Below, one piece after another: positions 35,995-45,237 of a stretch of DNA of 64,000 nucleotides. A model generated the notes under the pieces. It saw nothing but the letters and a program-made list of their open reading frames with translations, was not told where the DNA came from and did no database searches. The position numbers and the translations under genes are program-made. Source of the DNA: JBMYZL01 sp049610385 (lineage in GTDB: Bacteria; Bacteroidota; Bacteroidia; Flavobacteriales_D; Sanyastnellaceae); NCBI GenBank assembly GCA_049610385.1, contig JBMYZL010000004.1:1-64000 (forward strand), in the 5' to 3' direction. Each line of letters opens with the position of its first letter. Position 1 is the first letter of the stretch.

Positions 35995-37410
35995 ATGATG
36001 CACGTAGAGCAGATTTACACTGGATGTTTGGCTCAAGGGGCCTATTACATCGAGAGCAATGGGGTTGCGGCCATCATAGACCCTTTGCGGGAGACGTCTA
36101 GCTATGTGGAAAAGGCCGAAAGCCGAGGCGCCCAGATCAAGTACATTTTGGAAACCCACTTTCATGCCGATTTCGTGTCAGGCCACGTGGATTTGGCCAA
36201 AAAAACCGGAGCAACCATCGTTTACGGCCCCCACGCCCACCCCAACTTTGACTACCACTTGGCAACAGATGGAGAGGTTCTCGAATTGGGGGATGTAAAA
36301 ATCAAAGTGATTCATACACCTGGGCACACGATGGAGTCCACATGCTATTTGTTGTTCGACGAATCGGACAAAGCGCACAGCATTTACACAGGAGACACCT
36401 TGTTCATCGGAGATGTCGGGCGACCGGATTTGGCGCAGAAAGCCGCCAACATGACCCAGGAAGACTTGGCTTCCATTCTTTACAAAAGTCTTCGAGACAA
36501 AATCATGTCCCTCCCCCATGATGTGATCGTTTACCCTGGTCATGGTGCAGGTTCAGCTTGTGGCAAAAATATGAGCAGCAAAACCTGGGACACCATCGGC
36601 GGACAATTGCATAGCAACTATGCGCTTCGAATCGATATGACAGAAGCAGATTTCGTCAAGGAAGTGACCGATGGTCTGTTGCCTCCGCCACAATATTTCC
36701 CGAAGAACGTGGCCATGAACAAATCCGCAATCATCAGCATCGATGATGTCTTGGAACGAGGAAAGGTGGCATTGGATCCCGAGACGTTTGATGGCATCGC
36801 CAACCATGAGGGCGCCATGGTTTTGGACACCCGAAGTCCCATCGAATTCGTCGAAGGTCACATCCCCAATTCCATTTTTATCGGCATCGACGGAAGTTTT
36901 GCCCCTTGGGTTGGTGCCCTGATTCCTGATTTGAATCAACCCTTGATTATCGTGGCTCCGCAAGGACGTGAGGAGGAAGTCGTCACCCGGTTGAGTCGTG
37001 TCGGTTTTGACAACACACTCGGGTATTTGCACGGAGGCATCAGCGCATGGGCAAAGTCTGGGAAGGAAGTGGCCTCGGTAGAACAGATTGGAGCCGAGGA
37101 ATTCGCAAAACAATCCCGCACAGAATCCCTTCAATTGGTGGACGTTCGCAAGCCTGGAGAGTTTGAAGCGGAACACATTGACGGCGCTTGGAGTTTGCCC
37201 CTGGATTATGTGAACGAGAAGATGGAAGCGATTGAAGAGGGACGGACATTTTATGCGCACTGTGCCACTGGATATCGCTCTGTGATTTTCAACAGCATTT
37301 TGAAAGCCCGGGGCAAACACAACGTAATTGACATTGCCGGCGGATTTGCCGCGTTGTCTGAAACGGATTTGACCAAAACGGATTTTGTTTGCCCTACATC
37401 TTTGAAATAA
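35995..37410 (+). CDS. Persulfide dioxygenase-like MBL hydrolase fused to two rhodanese domains
   Basis: 471 residues. The beta-lactamase-fold domain (1-~240) has H55xH57xD59xxxxH64 in THFHADFVSGH, HTPGHTMEST, and GDTLFIGDVGRPDL, the ETHE1/CstB-like pattern for a mononuclear iron persulfide dioxygenase. The first rhodanese domain (~270-365) reads IIVAPQGREEEV where a Cys loop is expected, so it is probably inactive. The second (~370-465) has an intact loop, HCATGYRS. The arrangement matches CstB-like enzymes that turn sulfane sulfur into thiosulfate or sulfite. Neighbours TauE and YeeE would move such products. Confidence 0.92.
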   Translation: MMHVEQIYTGCLAQGAYYIESNGVAAIIDPLRETSSYVEKAESRGAQIKYILETHFHADFVSGHVDLAKKTGATIVYGPHAHPNFDYHLATDGEVLELGDVKIKVIHTPGHTMESTCYLLFDESDKAHSIYTGDTLFIGDVGRPDLAQKAANMTQEDLASILYKSLRDKIMSLPHDVIVYPGHGAGSACGKNMSSKTWDTIGGQLHSNYALRIDMTEADFVKEVTDGLLPPPQYFPKNVAMNKSAIISIDDVLERGKVALDPETFDGIANHEGAMVLDTRSPIEFVEGHIPNSIFIGIDGSFAPWVGALIPDLNQPLIIVAPQGREEEVVTRLSRVGFDNTLGYLHGGISAWAKSGKEVASVEQIGAEEFAKQSRTESLQLVDVRKPGEFEAEHIDGAWSLPLDYVNEKMEAIEEGRTFYAHCATGYRSVIFNSILKARGKHNVIDIAGGFAALSETDLTKTDFVCPTSLK

Positions 37411-37416
37411 CCTTAT

Positions 37417-37974
37417 ATGGATTTCCTTTTTTCACCCTGGCCTTGGTACGTGTCTGGGCCTTTGATTGCAGTCTCCATGGCCATGTTGTTGTTTGCGGGA
37501 AAACGCTTTGGCGTCTCCAGCAACTTTCAAACCTTGTGCACCATCGGTGGGGCTGGTAAGTTTTCTGATTACTTCCAGTTGGATTGGAAAGAGCGGAAAT
37601 GGAATCTCGCTTTTGTGCTGGGCAGCATGATGGGTGGGGCCATCAGCTCCTTTTGGATGCGCCCAGGGCAAGGCATAAACATGAACCAGGACACCATCGC
37701 ACTCCTTTCTGATTGGGGCTTGCACAATCCCGGGACCACATTTGCACCACCTGAACTTTTTTCACCCGAGGTATGGGGACAGCCACATGCTTTGGGCCTG
37801 TTGCTGGTGGGCGGTGCGCTCATTGGATTTGGCACCCGTTACGCGGATGGTTGCACCTCTGGCCATGCCATTAGTGGTCTCAGCAGCTTCCAATTGCCCT
37901 CACTGATTGCGGTCATTGGATTTTTCATTGGCGGATTGACCGTGACTCATTTCGTTTTGCCTCACCTTTTTTAA
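37417..37974 (+). CDS. YeeE/YedE (sulfur transport) family protein, first half
   Basis: 185 residues with about four membrane segments. The family's conserved Cys motif is GTRYADGCTSGHAISGLSSF near residue 145. YeeE-type proteins (TsuA) import thiosulfate, with Cys residues that contact the substrate. Here the transporter is split into two short genes, this one and the next, rather than one ~350-residue protein. It follows the dioxygenase-rhodanese gene by 6 bases. Confidence 0.9.
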   Translation: MDFLFSPWPWYVSGPLIAVSMAMLLFAGKRFGVSSNFQTLCTIGGAGKFSDYFQLDWKERKWNLAFVLGSMMGGAISSFWMRPGQGINMNQDTIALLSDWGLHNPGTTFAPPELFSPEVWGQPHALGLLLVGGALIGFGTRYADGCTSGHAISGLSSFQLPSLIAVIGFFIGGLTVTHFVLPHLF

Positions 37975-37985
37975 TTTGAGAAGAC

Positions 37986-38393
37986 ATGTGGAGATTCATT
38001 TTGATTGGGATTTTGTTCGGGGTTGCACTCACACAAGGAGAAATCATCAGTTGGTACCGCATTGCGGAAATGTTTCAATTTCAGTCCTTTCACATGTATG
38101 GCGTGATCGGATCTGCTGTCATTTTGGGGGCCATTTTCCTCCAACTGGCCAAAAAATTGGGTTGGCAATCTGTTGAGGGTCGGCCTTTTGATATTTTTGA
38201 GTACCCCAGAGGATGGAAACGTTACTTGATTGGGGGCACACTGTTCGGGATGGGCTGGGCCATCACAGGGGGGTGTCCTGGCCCTCTCTTCATTCTGGTC
38301 GGTGCCGGTTATACGCCCGTCTTGGTGGCCATTTTGGGCGGCATGTTGGGCACGATCCTCTATGGCGTGGTGAGAAAACACCTTCCTCATTGA
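37986..38393 (+). CDS. YeeE/YedE (sulfur transport) family protein, second half (DUF6691-like)
   Basis: 135 residues with four membrane segments. It carries the partner Cys motif FGMGWAITGGCPGPLFILVGAG near residue 92 and the FHMYGVIGSAVILGAI segment usual for this half. It starts 11 bases after the first half. The two probably assemble into one thiosulfate or sulfur-compound channel. A terminator follows at 38414. Confidence 0.88.
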   Translation: MWRFILIGILFGVALTQGEIISWYRIAEMFQFQSFHMYGVIGSAVILGAIFLQLAKKLGWQSVEGRPFDIFEYPRGWKRYLIGGTLFGMGWAITGGCPGPLFILVGAGYTPVLVAILGGMLGTILYGVVRKHLPH

Positions 38394-38413
38394 AGACTGT
38401 TTTGGATTTCTTG

Positions 38414-38455
38414 GCAGCCCAACTGGATGAAATTTCGGTTGGGCTGCGTTGTTTT
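38414..38455 (+). terminator. Rho-independent terminator of the sulfur module
   Basis: A perfect 10-bp stem (38414-38423 with 38438-38447) with a 14-base loop is followed by GTTGTTTTG. It lies 20 bases after the last gene of the run. Confidence 0.75.
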
Positions 38456-38473
38456 GAAGCAGATTCAACGGAA

Positions 38474-38481
38474 TTCATTTG
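38474..38481 (+). promoter_or_regulatory. Candidate -7 element of the HtrA/DegP gene
   Basis: TTCATTTG is one mismatch from TAnnTTTG and ends 4 bases before the ATG at 38486, directly after the upstream terminator. Confidence 0.35.
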
Positions 38482-38485
38482 AACG

Positions 38486-39961
38486 ATGAAAAGAACATTT
38501 TTTGTGTCCCTATTCACGGGTTTTGTAGGTGCCAGCGTCGCCCTCTTCATTTTCTCCGCATTCGAAAGCCCTTTGTGGCCCAAACCTCATCCTCCGAAAA
38601 CCGAATCTGTTTCCATGATTCCAACGACAAGGACGATTCAGCCTCTGTTCACGCCCGAAGGTTTGGCCTTGGATTTCACCACTGCCGCAGCCAATAGTCT
38701 CGATGCCGTCGTCCATGTCAAAACAAGAGCGACACAAACAGTCCGCCTCAATCCTTGGCTTGAAATGTTTGGATATGGTGCTCCTGAATCCATAGCGCAA
38801 GGATCTGGAAGTGGTGTTATCATTGCGGACGATGGATTCATTGTGACGAACAACCATGTGATTGATCAAGCCGATGAAATCATGGTTTCGCTCAATGACA
38901 ATACCATGCATAAAGCTCAGGTGGTGGGCACCGATCCAGCCACTGATTTGGCCCTGCTCAAAATCCAACCTGAGCGACCATTGCCCTCGATTGAGTTCGG
39001 CAATTCCGAAGATCTGCAAGTGGGCGAATGGGTCCTTGCGGTCGGGAATCCATTTGATTTGACATCTACGGTCACAGCGGGGATTGTCTCAGCCAAAGCA
39101 CGAAACATCAACATCCTTCGTGGCGATGCCCAGCGAGAAATTTTCCCTGTTGAATCGTTTATCCAGACGGATGCAGCCGTCAACCCAGGCAACAGCGGAG
39201 GGGCCTTGGTGAATGCCTCTGGTCAATTGGTGGGGATCAACACCGCGATTGCATCCAAAACAGGCTCTTACAGTGGATACAGTTTCGCTGTTCCCGTTTC
39301 CATTGTGCGCAAGGTCAGCGAGGATTTGATGGCATACGGCCGGGTTCAGCGAGGCTTTTTGGGGGTGCGCATTGGAGAAATGAACCAAGAATTGGCTGAA
39401 CAGGTGGGCATGCCCGCTGTTCGAGGGGTTTACGTGCATGAATTGACTCAAGAAGGAGGCGCTGGGGATGCTGGCATGCGTGTTGGGGATGTGATTTTGA
39501 AGATCAATGAAGTCCCAGTCAACAGTGTTCCTGAGCTGCAGGAACAGGTTTCAAAATTCAGACCTGGTGAGCGCACGAAAGTCTTGTGTTATCGGGCGTC
39601 CCAGTACCGCGAAATTGAAGTGGAATTGCGCGATGTCAATGGTTCAACAAGAATCATTGACCGGTCTCAAGCAGAATGGCACGACTTGCTCGGTGCCCAA
39701 TTGGTCGCCACAACCCCGGAAGACAATCCAACAGCGGAAGCCCTGAATCAAGGGGTACGGGTCGTCCGTCTCCGCCAAGGGAATTTGCTCGAGGCTGGCA
39801 TACGTGAAGGGTTTGTCATTACCCAACTTAATGGAGATCCTGTGGATTCACCAAAAGAAGTCATCGAAACCTTCATGGATGCGGATGGTGGAGTCCTCGT
39901 GGAAGGCATGTACCCCAACGGAAGAAAAGCATACTACGGAGTGGATGCGCAAAAGAAATGA
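38486..39961 (+). CDS. degP: HtrA/DegP-type periplasmic serine protease with PDZ domains
   Basis: 491 residues. N-terminal signal anchor (FFVSLFTGFVGASVALFIF). The trypsin-like domain shows the triad H124 in TNNHVI, D154 in TDLALLKI and S237 in NPGNSGGALV. A first PDZ domain follows from ~285 (GFLGVRIGEM ... AGMRVGDVILKINEVPV) and a second, weaker one from ~400 (REGFVITQLNGDPV). DegP-type proteases degrade or refold damaged envelope proteins, which suits a cell that exports very large proteins. It is a single gene behind a terminator. Confidence 0.93.
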   Translation: MKRTFFVSLFTGFVGASVALFIFSAFESPLWPKPHPPKTESVSMIPTTRTIQPLFTPEGLALDFTTAAANSLDAVVHVKTRATQTVRLNPWLEMFGYGAPESIAQGSGSGVIIADDGFIVTNNHVIDQADEIMVSLNDNTMHKAQVVGTDPATDLALLKIQPERPLPSIEFGNSEDLQVGEWVLAVGNPFDLTSTVTAGIVSAKARNINILRGDAQREIFPVESFIQTDAAVNPGNSGGALVNASGQLVGINTAIASKTGSYSGYSFAVPVSIVRKVSEDLMAYGRVQRGFLGVRIGEMNQELAEQVGMPAVRGVYVHELTQEGGAGDAGMRVGDVILKINEVPVNSVPELQEQVSKFRPGERTKVLCYRASQYREIEVELRDVNGSTRIIDRSQAEWHDLLGAQLVATTPEDNPTAEALNQGVRVVRLRQGNLLEAGIREGFVITQLNGDPVDSPKEVIETFMDADGGVLVEGMYPNGRKAYYGVDAQKK

Positions 39962-40011
39962 CGTTTTCCGTCGTGAGCAAAACACGGGCCATGCTTGTTT
40001 GTTATATGTAA

Positions 40012-40623
40012 ATGCCACCTTTCGAACTGCCCTTGTTTCCACTTCAATTGCTCCCTTTGCCAGGGGAAAGGCATGGTTTGTACATCTTCGAAGAGCGATA
40101 CAAGTTGTTGTTTAATCGGCTCGAGGACATGACACTGACCGAGTTTGGCATCCCTTTCATCAAAGGCAATCAAATTGCTGGAATTGGAGCCACCATGCGT
40201 TTGGTGGTGACAAATCAAACAGCAGATTCCGGAGAACGCAATGTGGTGGTACAAGCCACAGATTTGATTCAAATCCTTCGTTTCTCAGAACAGCCTACTT
40301 CTTCCGACAGAACCACCCCCATGTATCCATTGGGGCAAGTGACCCCTTGGTCAGGATGGCGAGAATGGAAAACTGGGAATCGTGCTCAAGCCGAATGGAT
40401 GGAGCAATGGGTCATGTCCGAACCCAAAGACATGGCCATGAAGCCTCCTGGTGAGTTGATTCCTTTCTTGATTCAAGTAAACGCACCTCCCACCGTGAGA
40501 ATGCAGGTGATTGCCCAACCAAACGAGGCCAAAAGGGACAAAATTTTGGGTGCATGGATGAAATCTCAACGATTGATGCGGATGCAAGAGCGACAGCGCG
40601 AGGGTGGAATCTTTCCCAATTGA
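40012..40623 (+). CDS. Lon N-terminal-domain (LON substrate-binding) protein
   Basis: 203 residues. It matches only the substrate-binding N-terminal domain of Lon: LPLFPLQLLPLPGERHGLYIFEERYKLLFNRL at the start, then IPFIKGNQIAGIGATMRLV. No ATPase or protease domain follows. Stand-alone LON-domain proteins are widespread and their role is not settled. The helical C-terminus ends in a basic stretch. It may be co-transcribed with the lipoprotein gene 25 bases downstream, although that gene has its own -7 candidate. Confidence 0.85.
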   Translation: MPPFELPLFPLQLLPLPGERHGLYIFEERYKLLFNRLEDMTLTEFGIPFIKGNQIAGIGATMRLVVTNQTADSGERNVVVQATDLIQILRFSEQPTSSDRTTPMYPLGQVTPWSGWREWKTGNRAQAEWMEQWVMSEPKDMAMKPPGELIPFLIQVNAPPTVRMQVIAQPNEAKRDKILGAWMKSQRLMRMQERQREGGIFPN

Positions 40624-40636
40624 GGAAGGGAGTTCG

Positions 40637-40644
40637 TACCTTCG
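40637..40644 (+). promoter_or_regulatory. Candidate -7 element of the lipoprotein gene
   Basis: TACCTTCG ends 4 bases before the ATG at 40649 and fixes that start against an upstream in-frame ATG at 40604. Confidence 0.5.
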
Positions 40645-40648
40645 CATT

Positions 40649-41470
40649 ATGAAAAATGTGATTCATTTTCAGCTGATTTTCACTTGGGCCTGCGCCGCAG
40701 CCATCATCTTCACCTCGGGCTGCGCGGAAAACACCATGGGCCAAAAAGATGAGGGGATGGACTCGCGCAAAGCGAAGTCTGAGGTGAAATCCACACAAGA
40801 ACCCAAACGATTTGAGTTGGATCCAGACGATCCTGAATGGGATGCTCAAGTGGAAGTCATCATCACTGAAAACGTTGCCTCTTCTGTGGGTGGAGACACA
40901 TTGGCTCAAATCGCAGCGGACATGGCCGATTATTTTCAAAAAAGCAACAACATGGATTGGGGTGCCGCCATGGCGCACCATCCATTGCATCGCCAACCCG
41001 ATACGGCATTTTTTCGCAAGGCGGTTGAGGTCATGGATCAGTTCAGTGATCGTGGTCTGAGAAACCGCACAGAAACAGTAGAAATCCTTTACGCGAGCAA
41101 AAGTGTTGACGACGAAGACCAAGAGGTGGTACTGATCAACATGGACCTGGTCCACTTTGTGGATTTTGACTCCAAGTATCAGGGAAATGTGGAAGGCATG
41201 CGGGGCATGATTGAATCGAGTTATGGAAAAGGAAATGGCACCTACAAAGAAGGAGCACCTTCTGAGGTAGATAGCCTTCCACCCTACCGTTATTGGGAAA
41301 TCCGAGGACAATCCAGGATTTGGGCCTTGTCGGCCAAAGATTCAACTCATTGGTGTTTCCTTCCCGCCAATTTCAATGAAGGAGGCGGTGGAAATTACAT
41401 GTCCGGTCAGGCCATGGTTGAAGCGCTTCGGCACCGACGCGAGTTCGATCCGAACTATGTTCAAAAATAA
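40649..41470 (+). CDS. Hypothetical lipoprotein
   Basis: 273 residues from the ATG at 40649. The signal peptide ends in the lipobox FTSGC (Cys at residue 25). The mature part begins with a Lys/Glu-rich linker and contains a long acidic and polar region without a motif I can name. Visible phrases are SSVGGDTLAQIAADMADYF, EVVLINMDLVHFVDFDSKY and WCFLPANFNEGGGGNYMSG. It precedes the DDAH-like gene by 17 bases, so it may belong to the same transcript as the arginine genes, but no functional link is seen. Confidence 0.8.
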   Translation: MKNVIHFQLIFTWACAAAIIFTSGCAENTMGQKDEGMDSRKAKSEVKSTQEPKRFELDPDDPEWDAQVEVIITENVASSVGGDTLAQIAADMADYFQKSNNMDWGAAMAHHPLHRQPDTAFFRKAVEVMDQFSDRGLRNRTETVEILYASKSVDDEDQEVVLINMDLVHFVDFDSKYQGNVEGMRGMIESSYGKGNGTYKEGAPSEVDSLPPYRYWEIRGQSRIWALSAKDSTHWCFLPANFNEGGGGNYMSGQAMVEALRHRREFDPNYVQK

Positions 41471-41487
41471 GCGCTGAAGGCCAAGCC

Positions 41488-42417
41488 ATGTCCAAAGGAA
41501 AGGCGGAATCATTTTGGGTTGTTGATGAATGGTCAGCACTTCAGCGGGTCCTTGTAGGCATCGGACGAGGCATGGGAGCAGCGCCGGCCCTAGAAAGCAC
41601 TTATGATCCCAAATCCCGTGAGCATGTCTTGGCTGGCACCTATCCCACTGAAGCATCAGTGAGGCAAGAATTGACTGAATTTCGGGGTTTGATTTCCAGT
41701 TTTGGCGTGGAAGTGTTGACGCCACCAGAACTGGGTTTGAATCAGGTTTTTACAAGGGACATTGGGTTTGTCATCGAAGACAAATTTGTCAAAACCTCCA
41801 TGGTTTCTGACCGAAAAGACGAACAAGAAGCATTGGACGATTTGCTCCAGGAATACCCCGAAGAAAACCTGTTGATTCCCCCTCCCGATGTAAGAATCGA
41901 AGGTGGAGATGTGATGCCGATTGACAATCAAATTTGGGTCGGGTACTCAGAAGCGTCCGATTTTGCGAAATACACAACCTCCAGAACAAATGCCCGGGCT
42001 GTTGAATGGCTTGCAGAGGTTTTCCCCAATTGGCAAGTCAGGGGATTTCAGTTGAAGAAATCAGATACACAGCCTCGACAGAATGCCCTTCATTTGGATT
42101 GTGCCCTCGGCATCTTCGGTCAAGGACACGCCATCATGCATCCACAAGGATTTAAATTGGAAAGTGATGTTGCCTTTCTCAAGAAGCATTTCCATGAAAA
42201 TCGATGCATGATTGTCAGTGCAGAAGAGATGTACCACATGAACTGCAACCTACTGAGCATCAACAAATCAAACGTGATTTCTGAACGTAATTTTGAGCGG
42301 GTCAATGCCCAACTCAGGGAGTGGGGTTACACCGTCCACGAAGTGAAATTTTCAGAGACTGCGAAGATGGAGGGACTGCTTCGCTGTGCCACCTTGCCCC
42401 TGCGTAGACAACCTTGA
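41488..42417 (+). CDS. Dimethylarginine dimethylaminohydrolase-like / amidinotransferase family protein
   Basis: 309 residues. Guanidino-modifying superfamily (DDAH, arginine deiminase, amidinotransferases), which attack the guanidino carbon through a Cys. The catalytic set is visible: FTRD at 88-91, E138GGD141, H202-x-D204 in ALHLDCALG, and C300 in LLRCATLPLRR at the C-terminus. Dimethylarginine, arginine or another guanidino compound could be the substrate. The next gene, CtlX, and argS follow directly, giving an arginine-centred cluster. Confidence 0.87.
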   Translation: MSKGKAESFWVVDEWSALQRVLVGIGRGMGAAPALESTYDPKSREHVLAGTYPTEASVRQELTEFRGLISSFGVEVLTPPELGLNQVFTRDIGFVIEDKFVKTSMVSDRKDEQEALDDLLQEYPEENLLIPPPDVRIEGGDVMPIDNQIWVGYSEASDFAKYTTSRTNARAVEWLAEVFPNWQVRGFQLKKSDTQPRQNALHLDCALGIFGQGHAIMHPQGFKLESDVAFLKKHFHENRCMIVSAEEMYHMNCNLLSINKSNVISERNFERVNAQLREWGYTVHEVKFSETAKMEGLLRCATLPLRRQP

Positions 42418-42452
42418 TTTCTCATTTGTCCCGATCCCTGAATCCGATCTCA

Positions 42453-43415
42453 ATGCCCCACCAATCGACAAACAACATCTTGATGATTCGTCCAGCCACA
42501 TTCAGAATGAATGAGCAGACGGCCATCAACAACCACTACCAACAGACTGCCACAGGTTTGTCCCGGAGCGATGTTCTCTCTCAAGCCTTGGCTGAGTTTG
42601 ATGGACTTGTTACAATCCTCAAAGAAAATGGAGTCCACGTGCACATCTTTGAAGCCGACGAGGAGCAAGACACCCCAGATGCGCTTTTTCCCAACAACTG
42701 GATTTCCTTCCACCAAGATGGCGTCGTGGGGTTGTACCCCATGTTCGCCGAAAACAGGAGGACGGAGAGAAGAGAAGACGTCATCGTCGATTTGGAACAC
42801 CGATATGGCTTCAACATTCAAGAAGTCCTTGACTTCACCGAGTTTGAATCGCATCAAAAATTTTTGGAAGGGACTGGAAGCATAGTCCTTGATCGCCAGC
42901 ATCAACGAGCTTATGCTGCGATCAGCCCACGAACAGATCGGCTCGCCTTCGAACATTTCTGCGAAGCCTTGAACTATGAGGGCATCGTCTTCACCGCTAG
43001 ACAAACCACTTCTGAAGGGAGATCTCCCATTTACCACACCAATGTGATGATGTCCATTGGATCCACCTTTTCCGCCATTTGCCTATCCGCAATCGATGAT
43101 GACGATGAGCGGAACATGGTCCAAGAATCATTGGCTGAAAACGGACTCGAAATCATTGATTTGAGTGAAAATCAAATCAATCATTTTGCCGGCAATATGC
43201 TCGAGGTTTTAAGTGATGCCGGGGAACGCTTGATTGTGATGAGTGCACAGGCAGAGCAATCCCTTACAACCGAAATCAAAAAGAGGCTGTCCGCACACGG
43301 TCGAATCATCTCAAGTCCACTTGAAACCATCGAGACTTGTGGAGGCGGCAGCGCCCGGTGCATGTTGGCAGAAATTCACTTGCCCATCAACCCCACATTT
43401 GCCATTATACCATGA
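42453..43415 (+). CDS. ctlX: Citrulline-utilization hydrolase CtlX-like (amidinotransferase superfamily)
   Basis: 320 residues from the ATG at 42453; a TTG at 42414 would overlap the previous stop. The N-terminal phrase NNILMIRPATFRMN and PDALFPNNWISFHQDG are characteristic of the CtlX subfamily. The catalytic Cys is C303 in TCGGGSARCMLAEI, and EGTGSIVLDR and YHTNVMMSIG provide the acid and His positions. It shares the fold of the preceding enzyme but little sequence. The argS start overlaps its stop by 4 bases (ATGA). Confidence 0.88.
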   Translation: MPHQSTNNILMIRPATFRMNEQTAINNHYQQTATGLSRSDVLSQALAEFDGLVTILKENGVHVHIFEADEEQDTPDALFPNNWISFHQDGVVGLYPMFAENRRTERREDVIVDLEHRYGFNIQEVLDFTEFESHQKFLEGTGSIVLDRQHQRAYAAISPRTDRLAFEHFCEALNYEGIVFTARQTTSEGRSPIYHTNVMMSIGSTFSAICLSAIDDDDERNMVQESLAENGLEIIDLSENQINHFAGNMLEVLSDAGERLIVMSAQAEQSLTTEIKKRLSAHGRIISSPLETIETCGGGSARCMLAEIHLPINPTFAIIP

Positions 43416-45220
43416 CGCCCGCTCAAGAAAATTGGATTCCTGAACAGGTGGTTCAAGCCTGCAAAACCCTTTTTGGATCCTCTCCAGATTTGAACCAAAT
43501 CCAAATTCAAAAAACACGCAAGGAATTCCAAGGTGACCAAACTGTAGTGGTCTTCCCGTTGGTGAAAATTTCACGCAAAAGTCCAGCTGAAACCGCGGAT
43601 CTTTTAGGTCAACAGCTAATCAAGGCCGATACAAGAATCACGCATTATGAGGTGGTCAAAGGATTTCTGAACCTGACCCTGTCTGCAGAGGTGTGGGTGG
43701 AACAATTGGCCAAGGCTTTGGACGAAAAGCAATTCGGCATTGCACCAGACAAATCCAAGCCGCAAGTCATGGTGGAGTACTCCTCCCCCAACACGAACAA
43801 ACCATTGCACCTTGGGCATTTGAGAAACAACTTTCTCGGGTATTCAGTGGCCAACATCCTGCAGGCCGCGGGACATGATGTGGTGAAGGTTCAAATCATC
43901 AATGATCGCGGTATTCACATTTGCAAATCCATGGTGGCTTGGCAGCAATTCGGCGATGGAGAAACCCCAGAAAATTCAGGATTGAAGGGTGACAAGTTGG
44001 TGGGGAAATACTACGTAGCGTTCGACAAGGCGTACAAGCAACAGGTGACTGAGGCCGTGGCTGCGGGAGTTTCGGAAGAACGAGCCAAAAGCGAAGCACC
44101 TATTTTGATCGAAGCGCGCAAGACTCTGGGACTTTGGGAAGCTGGAGATCCAAACACCCGAGCACTTTGGGAAATGATGAATGGCTGGGTTTATGATGGA
44201 TTTGATTCCACATATGCGGAAATGGGTGTCAGCTTTGACAAGTTGTACTATGAATCCGAAACTTATTTACTCGGCAAAGATGAAGTACAAAAAGGATTGA
44301 AAGCCAACGTATTTAGCCAACGAGAAGACGGAAGTGTTTGGGTGGACATGACCGATGCCGGTATGGATGAGAAGTTGCTCTTGCGCGGAGATGGGACAGC
44401 CGTTTACATGACACAGGACATCGGAACCGCATTGCAGCGTTATCGGGATTTCCCGGGTTTGGATCGTCAGATTTACACAGTGGGCAACGAACAAGAGTAC
44501 CATTTCAAAGTCCTCTTTGGGGTGTTGGCCAAATTGGGCATTGAAGGTGCAGACCGCAACCACCACTTGAGTTACGGCATGGTCGAGCTCCCAGAAGGGA
44601 AAATGAAATCCAGGGAAGGTACAGTTGTGGATGCCGATGATTTGCTTGAAGAAATGGCAGAAACTGCCCGTTCAATGGGTGAGGAATTGGGCAAAACGGA
44701 AGATTTCACCGAGGCTGAGAAAAGAACGCTCTACAAGCAAGTGGGTTATGGTGCCCTGAAGTATTTCTTGCTCAAGGTGCAACCAAAAAAATCCATGATG
44801 TTCGACCCCAAAGCATCCATCGACTTCATCGGAAATACAGGGCCATTCATTCAATTCAACCATGTACGCTCCAGCAGTGTGCTCCGAAAAGCCGAGATGA
44901 ACTCAACCATTTTGGTCGAAGCACTTCGCGGGCTTCAATCCTTGCCTGAGTTGGATGCCGAAGAAAGGAGTTTGGTCCACGACGCTTTGATGCTGCCAGA
45001 AGTCATTCAGAACGCCGCACAGACTTATGACCCCAGCCTTTTGGCCAACTTCAGCTATGACATCATGAAAGCATACAGCAGTTGGTATGCCAGTCACCCC
45101 ATTCTCCAAGAGGGTGACCATGCCTTGCGGATTTTGCGTTTGTCTATCTGTGCGCTCACCTCCTCGGTCGTGGAAACCGCCATGGGTCTTTTGGGCATCG
45201 ATATGCCCAAGCGCATGTGA
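43412..45220 (+). CDS. argS: Arginyl-tRNA synthetase
   Basis: 602 residues from the ATG at 43412, overlapping the ctlX stop; the upstream open frame lies inside ctlX. Class I synthetase features are SSPNTNKPLHLGHLRNN (HIGH-type motif as HLGH), VQIINDRGIHICKSM and the YTVGNEQEYHFKVLF ATP-site region. The KMSKS position reads MKSREG, as in most ArgRS. The C-terminal DALR anticodon-binding helix bundle is present (FIQFNHVRSSSVL onward). Translational coupling to two arginine/citrulline enzymes is notable. Confidence 0.96.
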   Translation: MTPAQENWIPEQVVQACKTLFGSSPDLNQIQIQKTRKEFQGDQTVVVFPLVKISRKSPAETADLLGQQLIKADTRITHYEVVKGFLNLTLSAEVWVEQLAKALDEKQFGIAPDKSKPQVMVEYSSPNTNKPLHLGHLRNNFLGYSVANILQAAGHDVVKVQIINDRGIHICKSMVAWQQFGDGETPENSGLKGDKLVGKYYVAFDKAYKQQVTEAVAAGVSEERAKSEAPILIEARKTLGLWEAGDPNTRALWEMMNGWVYDGFDSTYAEMGVSFDKLYYESETYLLGKDEVQKGLKANVFSQREDGSVWVDMTDAGMDEKLLLRGDGTAVYMTQDIGTALQRYRDFPGLDRQIYTVGNEQEYHFKVLFGVLAKLGIEGADRNHHLSYGMVELPEGKMKSREGTVVDADDLLEEMAETARSMGEELGKTEDFTEAEKRTLYKQVGYGALKYFLLKVQPKKSMMFDPKASIDFIGNTGPFIQFNHVRSSSVLRKAEMNSTILVEALRGLQSLPELDAEERSLVHDALMLPEVIQNAAQTYDPSLLANFSYDIMKAYSSWYASHPILQEGDHALRILRLSICALTSSVVETAMGLLGIDMPKRM

Positions 45221-45237
45221 GCAAACCGAGGCACTTC

